Source: Chloroflexota bacterium (GTDB taxonomy: Bacteria > Chloroflexota > Dormibacteria > CF-121). Taken from it: a stretch of 9,582 bases of DNA. Each line of letters begins with the position of its first letter. Position 1 is the first letter of the stretch. The position numbers and the translations under genes were made by a program. Under the pieces are notes generated by a model. The model was not told the DNA's origin. It saw only the letters and a program-made list of their open reading frames with translations, and did no database searches. Below, piece by piece: positions 1 through 5,652 of the stretch. The DNA lies in the NCBI GenBank assembly GCA_005889285.1, contig VBFF01000096.1:10255-19836 (forward strand), read 5' to 3'.

Positions 1-313
1 CTGGATCGATGAAGGCGGGAACCACCGACTTCGGGCGGCGGGGCGGACTGAAGACGGATGTCGGGAAGGCCGCGCGCACCTCTTCAATCCAGCGCTCCCA
101 CCCGGAGTAATCCATGGTGGCGAGCATGGCAACATAAGCGTCGAACCGGACCAGCAGCGCGGCGGGCTGGTCGTGATGTTTGATGATCAGCGTCGTACCG
201 CTTTCCTCGAGCGCCTGAAGAATGGGATCGAGGTTGCGAGCGAGTTCGGGAGCCGAAATGACTTTGAGCACGAGGCCATCGTAGACCGGCGCTTCATCCG
301 GGTCAAACGCCAT
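1..313 (-). CDS. Phd/YefM-family type II antitoxin, partial (C-terminus beyond left edge)
   Basis: The minus strand is open from an ATG at 313 to the window edge, giving at least 104 residues. Residues about 18-64 read like a Phd/YefM antitoxin: a V-I-S-A-x-E-L start, then R-N-L-D-P-I-L as the first helix, a T-L-I-I strand, an H-H-D-Q-P-A-A-L-L-V segment and an F-D-A-Y-V-A-M helix. This matches the family pattern of an S-x-x-E-x-R-x-N-L helix followed by a strand, a (R/H)-x-G-x-P-(V/A)-A-V-L strand and an x-x-Y-x-x-L helix. Such proteins bind their own operator as dimers and neutralise a partner toxin (RelE/YoeB, Doc or PIN type) through the C-terminal tail. The partner would lie left of position 1 and is not visible. 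An acidic N-terminal extension of about 17 residues precedes the usual start. No clear Shine-Dalgarno sequence is seen. The family call is by eye. Confidence 0.72.
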   Translation of the reverse strand, partial: MAFDPDEAPVYDGLVLKVISAPELARNLDPILQALEESGTTLIIKHHDQPAALLVRFDAYVAMLATMDYSGWERWIEEVRAAFPTSVFSPPRRPKSVVPAFIDP

Positions 314-1474
314 CGCTGGTGGTTGTCGCTGATCGCCATGACGATGCTGGCCGCCTGTCAGCAGGCGCCCGTCATAGCGTCGCCCAAGCCCGCGGCGGCG
401 CCGAGCCCGTCCATGTCCCCGCTGGCCGCCTGCCCGTCGACGGCGGCACTCGGTGGTCCGCAGCTTGTCGTCAGGAATCTGCCGGCACCCGATGACCTGG
501 CCTTGGGCCTCGATGCACGCCTGTACTTCAGCGACATCACCGCAGGCACCGTCTCTATCCTCAATTCGGACGGATCGGTGGAACGCCTCGCCGCGGGCCT
601 CAAGGAACCCGAGGGAATCGTGCAGCAGGGCCGGCAGTACGGGTCTGGCCCCCTTCTGGTTGCCGAGCAGGGCCGCAACCGCGTGGTCCGGATCGCGATG
701 GATTTCCAGTCGCACGCTGTCAGCGTCTGGCGTGCGTTTCCGAATGCCAGCGGAGGGGCCGGTATCGACGGCATCGGGCCCGAGTTGTCGAACGGCGACA
801 TCCTCATACCGGACAGTCCGAACGGCGTGCTGTGGCGCGTGAGCGGCGACGGTAAGACGGCGACCAGGATCGCGAGTGGCATGGTGCGGCCGGTCGGAGC
901 GGCGGTCGACGCGTCCGATCGGATCTTCATCGCGGACGAGGGAGGAGCGTTGTGGGTGCTCGATCCAACCCGCCGCCGCTTCGCGACCCTACCGACGCCG
1001 GACGACGTCGTTGTCGGCCGCGACGGACACGTCTTCGTCAACACCCTGGGCGACAACGCCATCCATGAGCTCGATGCCCAGGGGAAACAAGTGCGCGTCA
1101 TTACCGGGATCCCGCAGCCGCAGGGCATTGCGCTCGATTCGGCGGACAATCTCTACTACACAGAGTTCACGTCAGGCGGCATCGGCCGCGTGGTTCGCTC
1201 GTTCGTCATCGATCCGGCGAAGGTGACGCGCACCACTCAGGGGACGTACGTCGTCTGTCCGGTCATCCATCGCGCACCCGGATTTACCGCCGCGCTCGAG
1301 ATTCAGGTCGAGGCGAGCTCAAAGATCCAGGTCCTTCAACTGGTGCAGCCGGGGCCTGATTCATCGGGCGCGATCGAGGTTCGAAGCACCGCGCCGTCGA
1401 TCGCCATCAGTCTCGGCGCCGGCGCCGGTAGCAACCGCCTTGGTCTCGGGCAAACCATTCCGCTGACGCCCTGA
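296..1474 (+). CDS. Secreted lipoprotein with NHL/SMP-30-like beta-propeller
   Basis: The protein begins with a basic stretch (R-V-K-R-H-R-W-W), a hydrophobic core and a lipobox L-A-A-C with the cysteine at 356-358. It should therefore be lipidated and held on the outer face of the membrane. A Pro/Ala-rich linker follows, then about 250 residues of repeats of the type P-x-x-L-A-L-x-x-x-x-x-L-Y-F-S-D, typical of NHL, Vgb or SMP-30-like six-bladed propellers. The last roughly 70 residues look beta-rich. Cysteines at residues 46 and 321 flank the propeller and could form a closing disulfide. The ligand or reaction is unknown. The start is unresolved. The frame is open from GTG 173 and ATG 176, but that part lies opposite the antitoxin gene and would add about 41 residues before the signal peptide. 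The first later canonical codon (TTG 323) loses the basic region. I placed the start provisionally at ATC 296, which has TAGACC 8 nt upstream. The stop is 1 nt from the convergent rtcB stop. Confidence 0.75.
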   Translation: MRVKRHRWWLSLIAMTMLAACQQAPVIASPKPAAAPSPSMSPLAACPSTAALGGPQLVVRNLPAPDDLALGLDARLYFSDITAGTVSILNSDGSVERLAAGLKEPEGIVQQGRQYGSGPLLVAEQGRNRVVRIAMDFQSHAVSVWRAFPNASGGAGIDGIGPELSNGDILIPDSPNGVLWRVSGDGKTATRIASGMVRPVGAAVDASDRIFIADEGGALWVLDPTRRRFATLPTPDDVVVGRDGHVFVNTLGDNAIHELDAQGKQVRVITGIPQPQGIALDSADNLYYTEFTSGGIGRVVRSFVIDPAKVTRTTQGTYVVCPVIHRAPGFTAALEIQVEASSKIQVLQLVQPGPDSSGAIEVRSTAPSIAISLGAGAGSNRLGLGQTIPLTP

Positions 1475-1475
1475 T

Positions 1476-2849
1476 TTACTCCCCGCCCTTGATCGACGCC
1501 AGCGGCACCAGCTCGTGCTCGATCGTCGCCAGCCCGGCGCGGGTCACCGCCTCGACGACCTCGCGTGATGATTTGTAGCAGTCCTTCGATTCGTCGATGG
1601 GCACCACGCCGTTGGTGTTCACGACAATGCCGGCCTCCCGGTAGGCGGCATTGACGTCATCCTGCTTGAGGCCCTTCCTGGCGGCATTGCGCGACATCCT
1701 GCGGCCCGACCCGTGGTTGACGCTGTAGCCGCTCAGATGGGCCTGGTCGGCCGCCCGGAGGATGAAGCTCGAGTCCCGGTTACTACCCGGGATGAGAATC
1801 GGATGTCCGGCCTGCGGGTCGTCGTAGCCGGCTGGGAAGGCGCGCGTGGCGCCCTTGCGGTGGACGTGGACCCAGCCGAACTCCGGGTGATGTTCGCGCT
1901 GGACAAGGTTGTGGCTGATTTCGTAGACCAGCGAAAGTGGTTTACTGAAGACATCCTCGAAAGCCATCGAGATCTGCTCGAACATGGCGAGCCGGTTCAC
2001 GATGGCGAAGTTCCCGCCGGCCGCGACGGCATTCAGATAGTCGCGATAGTGCGCCGACTCGGGGGTGAAGTAGCCGAGGTCGAGCGCCTTGATGGCCGGG
2101 TTCTCTTCTCGGGCAAGTTGAAAATAATTCGTCGCCAGCCCGTGGCCGAAACCGCGGCTGCCGGAGTGCAGCTGCACGTACAGCGTGTCGCTGCCCACGT
2201 TGCCCTGCAGCTCGATGAAGTGGTTGCCACCGCCCAGCGTGCCGAGCTGGGGGATGCCGCGCTCCGGGCGTCCCTGACCGCCCCAGGGCGGCTGCCACGC
2301 GTCATCGACCGGGAGGCGGTCGCGTTCCGTGCGCGTCCGGTCCACCCGCTCGCCATAGTGCTGGGCGTAGTAGGCGGCACCGCCGCGGATGATCGCCTCG
2401 AACTGCTTCTGCGTCAGGTGCTTGAGCCGCGTGTGGCTGACTTTCCCTGGTCCGAGCGCGACACGCCGCGTCACCTCCCGGTTGAACCGCAGGCGATTGT
2501 CGGGCGTCGCCGCACTGACGGGGACATCGCTGGAGGCTGACATCATCCCGCAGCAAATATCGAAGCCCACAGGGCCCATGGCCACGGCACCGGTGTCAGC
2601 ATCGGTCAGGAGAACCGTGCCGATGGGCACGCCGTAGCCGTGGTGGACGTCGGGCGTGATCGCCACCAGTTTGACGCCGGGAAAGCTGGCCGCGTTCACG
2701 ATCTGCGGATAGATGGGCTCTTCGACCTGGTCCAGCAGGTCGGGCGTGAGGAACAGTCGCACCGGGACGGAGCCGATCTCCTCCGTATGCAGCGTGTAGT
2801 AGCCCTTCCCCGAATCCTTGGCCGCTGACTTCCACGTCACGTCCGTCAC
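1476..2849 (-). CDS. rtcB: RNA-splicing ligase RtcB (3'-phosphate/5'-OH RNA ligase)
   Basis: This 457-residue protein shows the RtcB signature along its length. RtcB joins RNA 3'-phosphate or 2',3'-cyclic phosphate ends to 5'-OH ends, using GTP and manganese through a guanylylated histidine. Visible motifs are P-D-V-H-H-G-Y-G-x-P-I-G (66-77), F-D-I-C-C-G-M (96-102) with metal ligands D97 and C100, G-G-G-N-H-F-I-E-L (206-214) with N209 and H210, L-H-S-G-S-R-G (227-233) with H228, S-H-N-L-V (312-316) with H313, and S-V-N-H-G-S-G-R (376-383) with H379 as the expected GMP-accepting nucleophile. The length is normal for bacterial forms. The residue before the metal cysteine is Cys rather than the usual Gly. 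The start is GTG at 2849, with TAGACT 9 nt upstream and no ribosome binding site, which suggests a leaderless transcript. No archease, rtcA or rtcR gene is adjacent. In bacteria RtcB usually acts in RNA repair, which I infer here too. Confidence 0.95.
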   Translation of the reverse strand: MTDVTWKSAAKDSGKGYYTLHTEEIGSVPVRLFLTPDLLDQVEEPIYPQIVNAASFPGVKLVAITPDVHHGYGVPIGTVLLTDADTGAVAMGPVGFDICCGMMSASSDVPVSAATPDNRLRFNREVTRRVALGPGKVSHTRLKHLTQKQFEAIIRGGAAYYAQHYGERVDRTRTERDRLPVDDAWQPPWGGQGRPERGIPQLGTLGGGNHFIELQGNVGSDTLYVQLHSGSRGFGHGLATNYFQLAREENPAIKALDLGYFTPESAHYRDYLNAVAAGGNFAIVNRLAMFEQISMAFEDVFSKPLSLVYEISHNLVQREHHPEFGWVHVHRKGATRAFPAGYDDPQAGHPILIPGSNRDSSFILRAADQAHLSGYSVNHGSGRRMSRNAARKGLKQDDVNAAYREAGIVVNTNGVVPIDESKDCYKSSREVVEAVTRAGLATIEHELVPLASIKGGE

Positions 2850-2858
2850 CGCGCAGTA

Positions 2859-2864
2859 AGTCTA
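2859..2864 (-). promoter_or_regulatory. Candidate -10 element for rtcB (leaderless)
   Basis: Read on the minus strand this hexamer is TAGACT, fitting the TANNNT -10 pattern. Nine bases separate it from the GTG start of rtcB, so transcription would begin at or within a few bases of the start codon. No -35 match is evident. It lies back to back with the citrate synthase -10 candidate in the same 40-bp gap. Confidence 0.45.
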
Positions 2865-2875
2865 GGAGCGGTTTC

Positions 2876-2881
2876 TATACT
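2876..2881 (+). promoter_or_regulatory. Candidate -10 element for citrate synthase (leaderless)
   Basis: TATACT matches the -10 consensus at five of six positions. Eight bases separate it from ATG 2890, so the predicted transcript start is within about 2 bases of the start codon. No -35 match is seen. An AGGAG at 2864-2868 lies 21 nt before the ATG, too far to serve as its ribosome binding site. Confidence 0.5.
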
Positions 2882-2889
2882 TGGCTCGT

Positions 2890-4026
2890 ATGGCGACCAG
2901 CAAGGCGGGCCTCGAAGACGTCATCGCGGCGAATTCCGCGATCTGCGACATCATCGGCGCGCAGGGCAAGCTGACCTACCGGGGCATCGACATCCACGAC
3001 CTTGCCCGCAACTCGTCGTTCGAGGAGACCACCTACCTGCTCTGGTTCGGGTCGCTGCCGACCCGAGAAGCGCTGCACCAGTTCAGCGCCGAGCTGGCTT
3101 CGCACCGGGTGCTCCCCACCCAGGTGCTGACGCTGATGAAGGACTTTCCGCGGACCGCGACGCCTATGGACGCGCTGCGGACGGCGCTCTCCGCACTCGC
3201 CTTCTACGATCCGCAGGCGCACGACCCTGCGCGCGAGGCGAATATCGCCAAGGCCATGCGGGTAACCGCGCAAACAGCGACCATCGTCGCCGCCTACGAG
3301 CAGATCCGGCGCGGCCGCCGGCCGGTCGATCCCGAACCGGACGGGAGCCACGCGGAGAATTTTCTTCACATGCTCTTCGGCGCTGAGCCGGATCCCCTGT
3401 TCATTCGGGCCATGGACCTGGCCCTGATCCTTCACGCCGACCACGAGCTCAACGCCTCGACGTTTGCGGCGCGGGTGACGGCGGCGACGCTGGCCGACAT
3501 GTACTCCGCGATCGTCTCCGCGATCGGCGCGCTGGCCGGTCCCCTCCACGGGGGCGCGAACGAGCAGGTGATGAAGATGCTGCAAAAGATCGGCGAGCCA
3601 TCACGCGCCGAGGCCTATGTCACCGAGCGTCTCGCCGCCCATCAAAAAATCTCAGGCTTCGGCCACCGCGTCTACCGGACGGAGGACCCGCGGGCGACGC
3701 ATTTGCGAGAGATGTCGCGTGAGCTCGGCGAGCACATCAGCAACCTTCGCTGGTACGAGATTTCACGCAAGCTGGAAGAGGTCGTCATGCAGCAGAAGCA
3801 CCTCTACGCCAACGTGGACTTCTACTCGGCCTCCTGCTACTTCACGATGGGCATCCCGATCGACATGTTCACGCCGGTCTTCGCGGTCAGCCGGATTGCC
3901 GGCTGGGCGGCGCACGTGCTCGAGCAGTACGGTGATAACCGGCTGATCCGGCCGCGCGCCGAGTACGTGGGGGAGAAGGACGTTGCCTACGTCCCGATCG
4001 ACCGCCGGGTCCAGGCCGCCAGCTAG
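2890..4026 (+). CDS. gltA: Citrate synthase family protein (citrate/2-methylcitrate synthase)
   Basis: This 378-residue protein has the length of the compact dimeric citrate synthases of Gram-positive bacteria and archaea. The family condenses oxaloacetate with acetyl-CoA (or propionyl-CoA in 2-methylcitrate synthases) at the entry of the TCA cycle in the cytoplasm. Seen in order: the N-terminal K-L-T-Y-R-G-I-D-I motif (27-35), H-A-D-H-E-L-N-A-S (182-190) with H185, G-P-L-H-G-G-A-N-E (217-225) with the catalytic H220, G-F-G-H-R-V-Y (256-262) with H259, and N-V-D-F-Y-S (308-313) with the catalytic D310. The C-terminal R-P-R-A-E-Y segment is also typical. No catalytic residue is missing. No prp genes are nearby, so citrate is the default substrate, but sequence by eye cannot exclude 2-methylcitrate. 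ATG 2890 is preferred over TTG 2881 because the -10-like TATACT overlaps that TTG. Confidence 0.93.
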   Translation: MATSKAGLEDVIAANSAICDIIGAQGKLTYRGIDIHDLARNSSFEETTYLLWFGSLPTREALHQFSAELASHRVLPTQVLTLMKDFPRTATPMDALRTALSALAFYDPQAHDPAREANIAKAMRVTAQTATIVAAYEQIRRGRRPVDPEPDGSHAENFLHMLFGAEPDPLFIRAMDLALILHADHELNASTFAARVTAATLADMYSAIVSAIGALAGPLHGGANEQVMKMLQKIGEPSRAEAYVTERLAAHQKISGFGHRVYRTEDPRATHLREMSRELGEHISNLRWYEISRKLEEVVMQQKHLYANVDFYSASCYFTMGIPIDMFTPVFAVSRIAGWAAHVLEQYGDNRLIRPRAEYVGEKDVAYVPIDRRVQAAS

Positions 4027-4052
4027 GCGAAAACTGTCCGAACGAACTCCGT

Positions 4053-4058
4053 TATATT
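4053..4058 (+). promoter_or_regulatory. Candidate -10 element for the HNH gene
   Basis: TATATT sits in the only AT-rich patch between citrate synthase and the HNH reading frame; an overlapping TATTAT at 4055-4060 is an alternative. It would give a short leader of roughly 25-40 nt that includes the AGGAGG at 4089-4094. No -35 match is clear. Confidence 0.35.
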
Positions 4059-4088
4059 ATTGGCGCCCACGGGCGGAGACTCGACAAC

Positions 4089-4094
4089 AGGAGG
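4089..4094 (+). promoter_or_regulatory. Perfect Shine-Dalgarno sequence without a downstream canonical start
   Basis: AGGAGG followed by T fully matches the anti-Shine-Dalgarno core. The normal 5-10 nt spacing points to initiation at about 4100-4105, exactly where the conserved HNH-protein N-terminus begins. No ATG, GTG or TTG occurs there in any frame that continues into the gene. A GTTCGAAC palindrome (4097-4104) lies between. Confidence 0.6.
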
Positions 4095-4103
4095 TCGTTC
4101 GAA

Positions 4104-4634
4104 CTCGTCCTACTACTAAACGCCTCACTTCAGCCGCTGAACGTCATAAGTAAGCGGCGGCTGGTCGTCCTGCTGACCAAGCAGCGCGTCACCTTCATTG
4201 ACGAGGTTGCCCGGCAGGCGGTCGAGCAAGCAATGGCACGGCGTTGCTTTGGTTCGGACGTTGTCATCGTCCGGCTCCTGGCCAACATCCAGATCCCGCG
4301 CCGCCTCCTCCGGGCGAACCGCCGCAACCTCCTCCTTCGGGATGACGGCACCTGCCAGTACTGCGGCAAGGGGATGCCCTCCGCCCAGCTCTCGGTCGAC
4401 CACGTCGTTCCCACATCCCGTGGGGGGGCCGCCAACAGCTGGGAGAACCAGGTGATCGCCTGCCGGCGCTGCAACGGCCGGAAGGGCAATCGCTTACTCA
4501 GCGAGGCCGGTATGCGCCTCGTCCGGCCGCCGCGCGCCCTCACCCAGGAGTTTGCCCACCTGATCTTCCTGCGCTACCCGCAGCTGAAGCACGCCTACGA
4601 CCGGCTGCTCTCCAGCGCGCGCGCCGCCGTCTAA
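4104..4634 (+). CDS. HNH endonuclease, Zn-ribbon type, non-canonical or lost start
   Basis: Numbering from 4104 gives 176 residues. The frame opens with L-V-L-L-L-N-A-S-L-Q-P-L-N-V-I-S, the N-terminal motif of the chromosomal HNH family whose members begin with a V-L-N-A-x-x-x-P-L-x-V strand. A C-Q-Y-C pair (C84, C87) and a C-R-R-C pair (C120, C123) form the zinc knuckle around D-H-V-V-P (D99, H100), W-E-N (N115) and C-N-x-R-K-G. These are the HNH metal and catalytic residues. E-A-G-M-R-L and R-P-P-R follow as in relatives. Metal-dependent nicking or cleavage of DNA is the family activity; the cellular role is unknown. The first ATG in frame is 4233, which would delete about 43 conserved residues. 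The AGGAGG at 4089-4094 instead marks initiation near 4104, where the codon is CTC. Either a rare start is used, the start is mutated, or the assembly has an error. Confidence 0.82.
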   Translation, partial: LVLLLNASLQPLNVISKRRLVVLLTKQRVTFIDEVARQAVEQAMARRCFGSDVVIVRLLANIQIPRRLLRANRRNLLLRDDGTCQYCGKGMPSAQLSVDHVVPTSRGGAANSWENQVIACRRCNGRKGNRLLSEAGMRLVRPPRALTQEFAHLIFLRYPQLKHAYDRLLSSARAAV

Positions 4635-4667
4635 ACAGACAGGCAGAAAGAATCGGCGCGTGCGCTC

Positions 4668-4673
4668 GATTAT
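4668..4673 (+). promoter_or_regulatory. Weak candidate -10 element for the LmbE-like gene
   Basis: GATTAT lies 5 nt before GTG 4679 and matches the -10 consensus at four positions. No ribosome binding site precedes the GTG. The gap to the HNH stop is only 44 bp, so read-through from the upstream gene is also possible. Confidence 0.25.
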
Positions 4674-4678
4674 CCGAT

Positions 4679-5245
4679 GTGCCCTTTCGACTGCTGGGCG
4701 TCGTGGCGGACCCTAACCAGGCCGCCGACCTCACCGGACACGCCTTCGCCCACTATGCCGCCTCGGGCACCGATATCACGTTGCTCTGTGCCGGCGGTCG
4801 GGACTGGCGCGGCGCCGAGCAGCTGCCTGCGGTGGGCCGCCTCGGCGTGCGTGACCTCGTGCTCCTCGACTACGAGGTACGCGAGCTGACCGCCGAGGTG
4901 CTCGGCGCCGTCTTTACCGATGTCATGGCCGGCGTCCGTCCCCACGTGGTGGTGGCCGACGGCGAGGCCCCCATCCGGGAGGCCGTGGCCACCGCCTTCT
5001 CGCGCGTTCGCCGCGCGGCAGGCGGCACCTCCGCGTTGCCGGCCAAACTCTACTACCGGTTGGCGGGCTCGAGCCCGCTGGTCAGCGTCACGACCGCGAT
5101 CGCCATCGCCGGGAAGCCATCGGAAATGTTTGTTCGGGCCTTTCCCGACCCCTGGGTGACCGGCGTCCTGGAGCGCGATCTCTTTGCCGGCGTGAGACCT
5201 GACCGCGCGGCTCCACCAAGCGTCGAGCAACAGCTCGCTGGCTAG
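4679..5245 (+). CDS. LmbE/PIG-L-like deacetylase fold protein, probable pseudoenzyme
   Basis: This 188-residue protein follows the layout of LmbE/PIG-L N-acetylglucosaminyl deacetylases: R-L-L-G-V-V-A-D-P opening, an A-x-Y-A-A-S-G-T-D-I-T-L-L-C-A-G-G second strand (26-40), L-G-V-R-D-L-V-L-L-D-Y (55-65), and G-V-R-P-H-V-V-V-A-D-G (85-95). In active members the first motif is A-H-P-D-D-E, where His, Asp and the base bind zinc and catalyse. Here residues 10-15 read A-D-P-N-Q-A. The second zinc site, normally H-P-D-H-x-x-V, is replaced by E-A-P-I-R-E-A-V (96-103). The protein is therefore unlikely to be a zinc deacetylase and may bind a ligand or be a structural paralogue. The frame is intact and codon use resembles its neighbours, so it is not an obvious pseudogene. 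Start GTG 4679 is chosen because the fold begins at once. The length is shorter than the usual 220-290. Confidence 0.7.
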   Translation: MPFRLLGVVADPNQAADLTGHAFAHYAASGTDITLLCAGGRDWRGAEQLPAVGRLGVRDLVLLDYEVRELTAEVLGAVFTDVMAGVRPHVVVADGEAPIREAVATAFSRVRRAAGGTSALPAKLYYRLAGSSPLVSVTTAIAIAGKPSEMFVRAFPDPWVTGVLERDLFAGVRPDRAAPPSVEQQLAG

Positions 5246-5271
5246 CTCGCCCGAAGGCGATTGTGATAGCC
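5240..5271 (+). terminator. Two-tier hairpin at the end of the LmbE-like gene, weak terminator or other structure
   Basis: An inner stem TCGCC (5247-5251) pairs with GGCGA (5256-5260) around a CGAA loop. An outer stem GGCTA (5240-5244) pairs with TAGCC (5267-5271). The outer arm covers the LmbE-like stop codon. There is no run of T after it, so it is a poor intrinsic terminator, but it separates this gene from the glsB promoter that begins 4 nt later. Confidence 0.35.
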
Positions 5272-5274
5272 GGG

Positions 5275-5304
5275 TTGACACCTTAGATAGAAACCGGGTA
5301 CAAG
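5275..5304 (+). promoter_or_regulatory. glsB promoter (TTGACA -35, TACAAG -10)
   Basis: TTGACA at 5275-5280 is a perfect -35 hexamer, the only one seen before a gene in this window. With an 18-nt spacer the -10 would be TACAAG at 5299-5304. The -10 match is imperfect, so activator or alternative sigma use is possible. Confidence 0.5.
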
Positions 5305-5316
5305 TATCTCAGTACC
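5297..5316. promoter_or_regulatory. Candidate operator overlapping the glsB promoter
   Basis: GGTAC (5297-5301) and GTACC (5312-5316) form an exact inverted repeat with a 10-nt spacer. It overlaps the -10 and the expected transcription start. A second interleaved pair, AGATA (5285-5289) and TATCT (5305-5309), shares the region. A dimeric repressor site would fit, but this is inferred from symmetry alone. Confidence 0.4.
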
Positions 5317-5329
5317 AAGTCTCGTTCGC

Positions 5330-5335
5330 AGGAGG
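5330..5335 (+). promoter_or_regulatory. glsB ribosome binding site
   Basis: AGGAGG lies 8 nt before ATG 5344, an ideal spacing that fixes the glsB start. It stands out because most other genes here lack such a site. Confidence 0.85.
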
Positions 5336-5343
5336 AAGTACGT

Positions 5344-5601
5344 ATGCAATTCATCGTGTTCTTGATCATCGGCGGTATCGCGGGCGCCCTGGCCGGGCGG
5401 GTCGTGAGCGGTCACGGGTACGGAGTCTTCATGGATATCGTTGTCGGCGTCATCGGCGCGTTCATCGGCGGCTGGCTGCTCTCGACGGTGCTCGGCGTGA
5501 GCGGCGGCGGGTTGCTGATCAGTTTCATCGCCGCGTTCGTTGGTGCGGTGATCCTGCTCTGGGTCGTGCGCCTCGTCACCGGCAATCGCGCCGCGGCCTA
5601 G
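5344..5601 (+). CDS. GlsB/YeaQ/YmgE family small membrane protein
   Basis: This 85-residue, glycine-rich, very hydrophobic protein has three predicted membrane helices (about 2-20, 31-50 and 56-77). The G-G-I-A-G-A-L-A-G-R motif (10-19) and the D-I-V-V-G-V-I-G-A-F-I-G-G segment (31-43) are the marks of the GlsB/YeaQ/YmgE family, also labelled transglycosylase-associated proteins. The length is usual. Members are often general-stress induced, but their molecular function is not established and no enzymatic residues are visible. The gene is a self-contained unit with its own -35 element, possible operator, strong ribosome binding site and a rho-independent terminator directly downstream. That architecture suggests independently regulated, possibly stress-dependent, high-level expression. 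Confidence 0.92.
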   Translation: MQFIVFLIIGGIAGALAGRVVSGHGYGVFMDIVVGVIGAFIGGWLLSTVLGVSGGGLLISFIAAFVGAVILLWVVRLVTGNRAAA

Positions 5602-5622
5602 ACCCAACCTGGTCATCGAGAG

Positions 5623-5651
5623 AGCGGGCGCCGCGCGCCCGCTAATTTTTT
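5623..5651 (+). terminator. Rho-independent terminator after glsB
   Basis: GCGGGCG (5624-5630) pairs with CGCCCGC (5636-5642) around a 5-nt loop, extended by A5623-T5643. Six T residues follow at 5646-5651. It ends 1 nt before the ATG of the next gene. Confidence 0.85.
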
Positions 5652-5652
5652 G

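Noticed and set aside
173..295. N-terminal extension of the lipoprotein from GTG 173 or ATG 176
   Set aside because: It lies opposite the antitoxin-like frame, precedes a complete signal peptide, and has no protein-like features of its own.
2864..2868. AGGAG as ribosome binding site for citrate synthase
   Set aside because: It is 12 nt from TTG 2881 and 21 nt from ATG 2890, too far for the preferred start, and it overlaps the opposite-strand -10 candidate.
2875..3585. Long minus-strand open frame inside citrate synthase
   Set aside because: It is Arg/Gly/Val-rich low-quality sequence with no motif, lying opposite a complete citrate synthase; a high-GC shadow frame.
4064..4075. Short GC hairpin after citrate synthase as a terminator
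   Set aside because: The stem is four pairs with a tetraloop, has no T-run, and lies downstream of the likely HNH promoter.
4125..4543. Minus-strand open frames opposite the HNH gene
   Set aside because: They are Arg-rich with no motif; the plus strand carries the full HNH zinc-knuckle pattern.
4670..5281. Minus-strand open frame opposite the LmbE-like gene
   Set aside because: No recognisable domain and biased composition; the plus strand shows a continuous recognisable fold.
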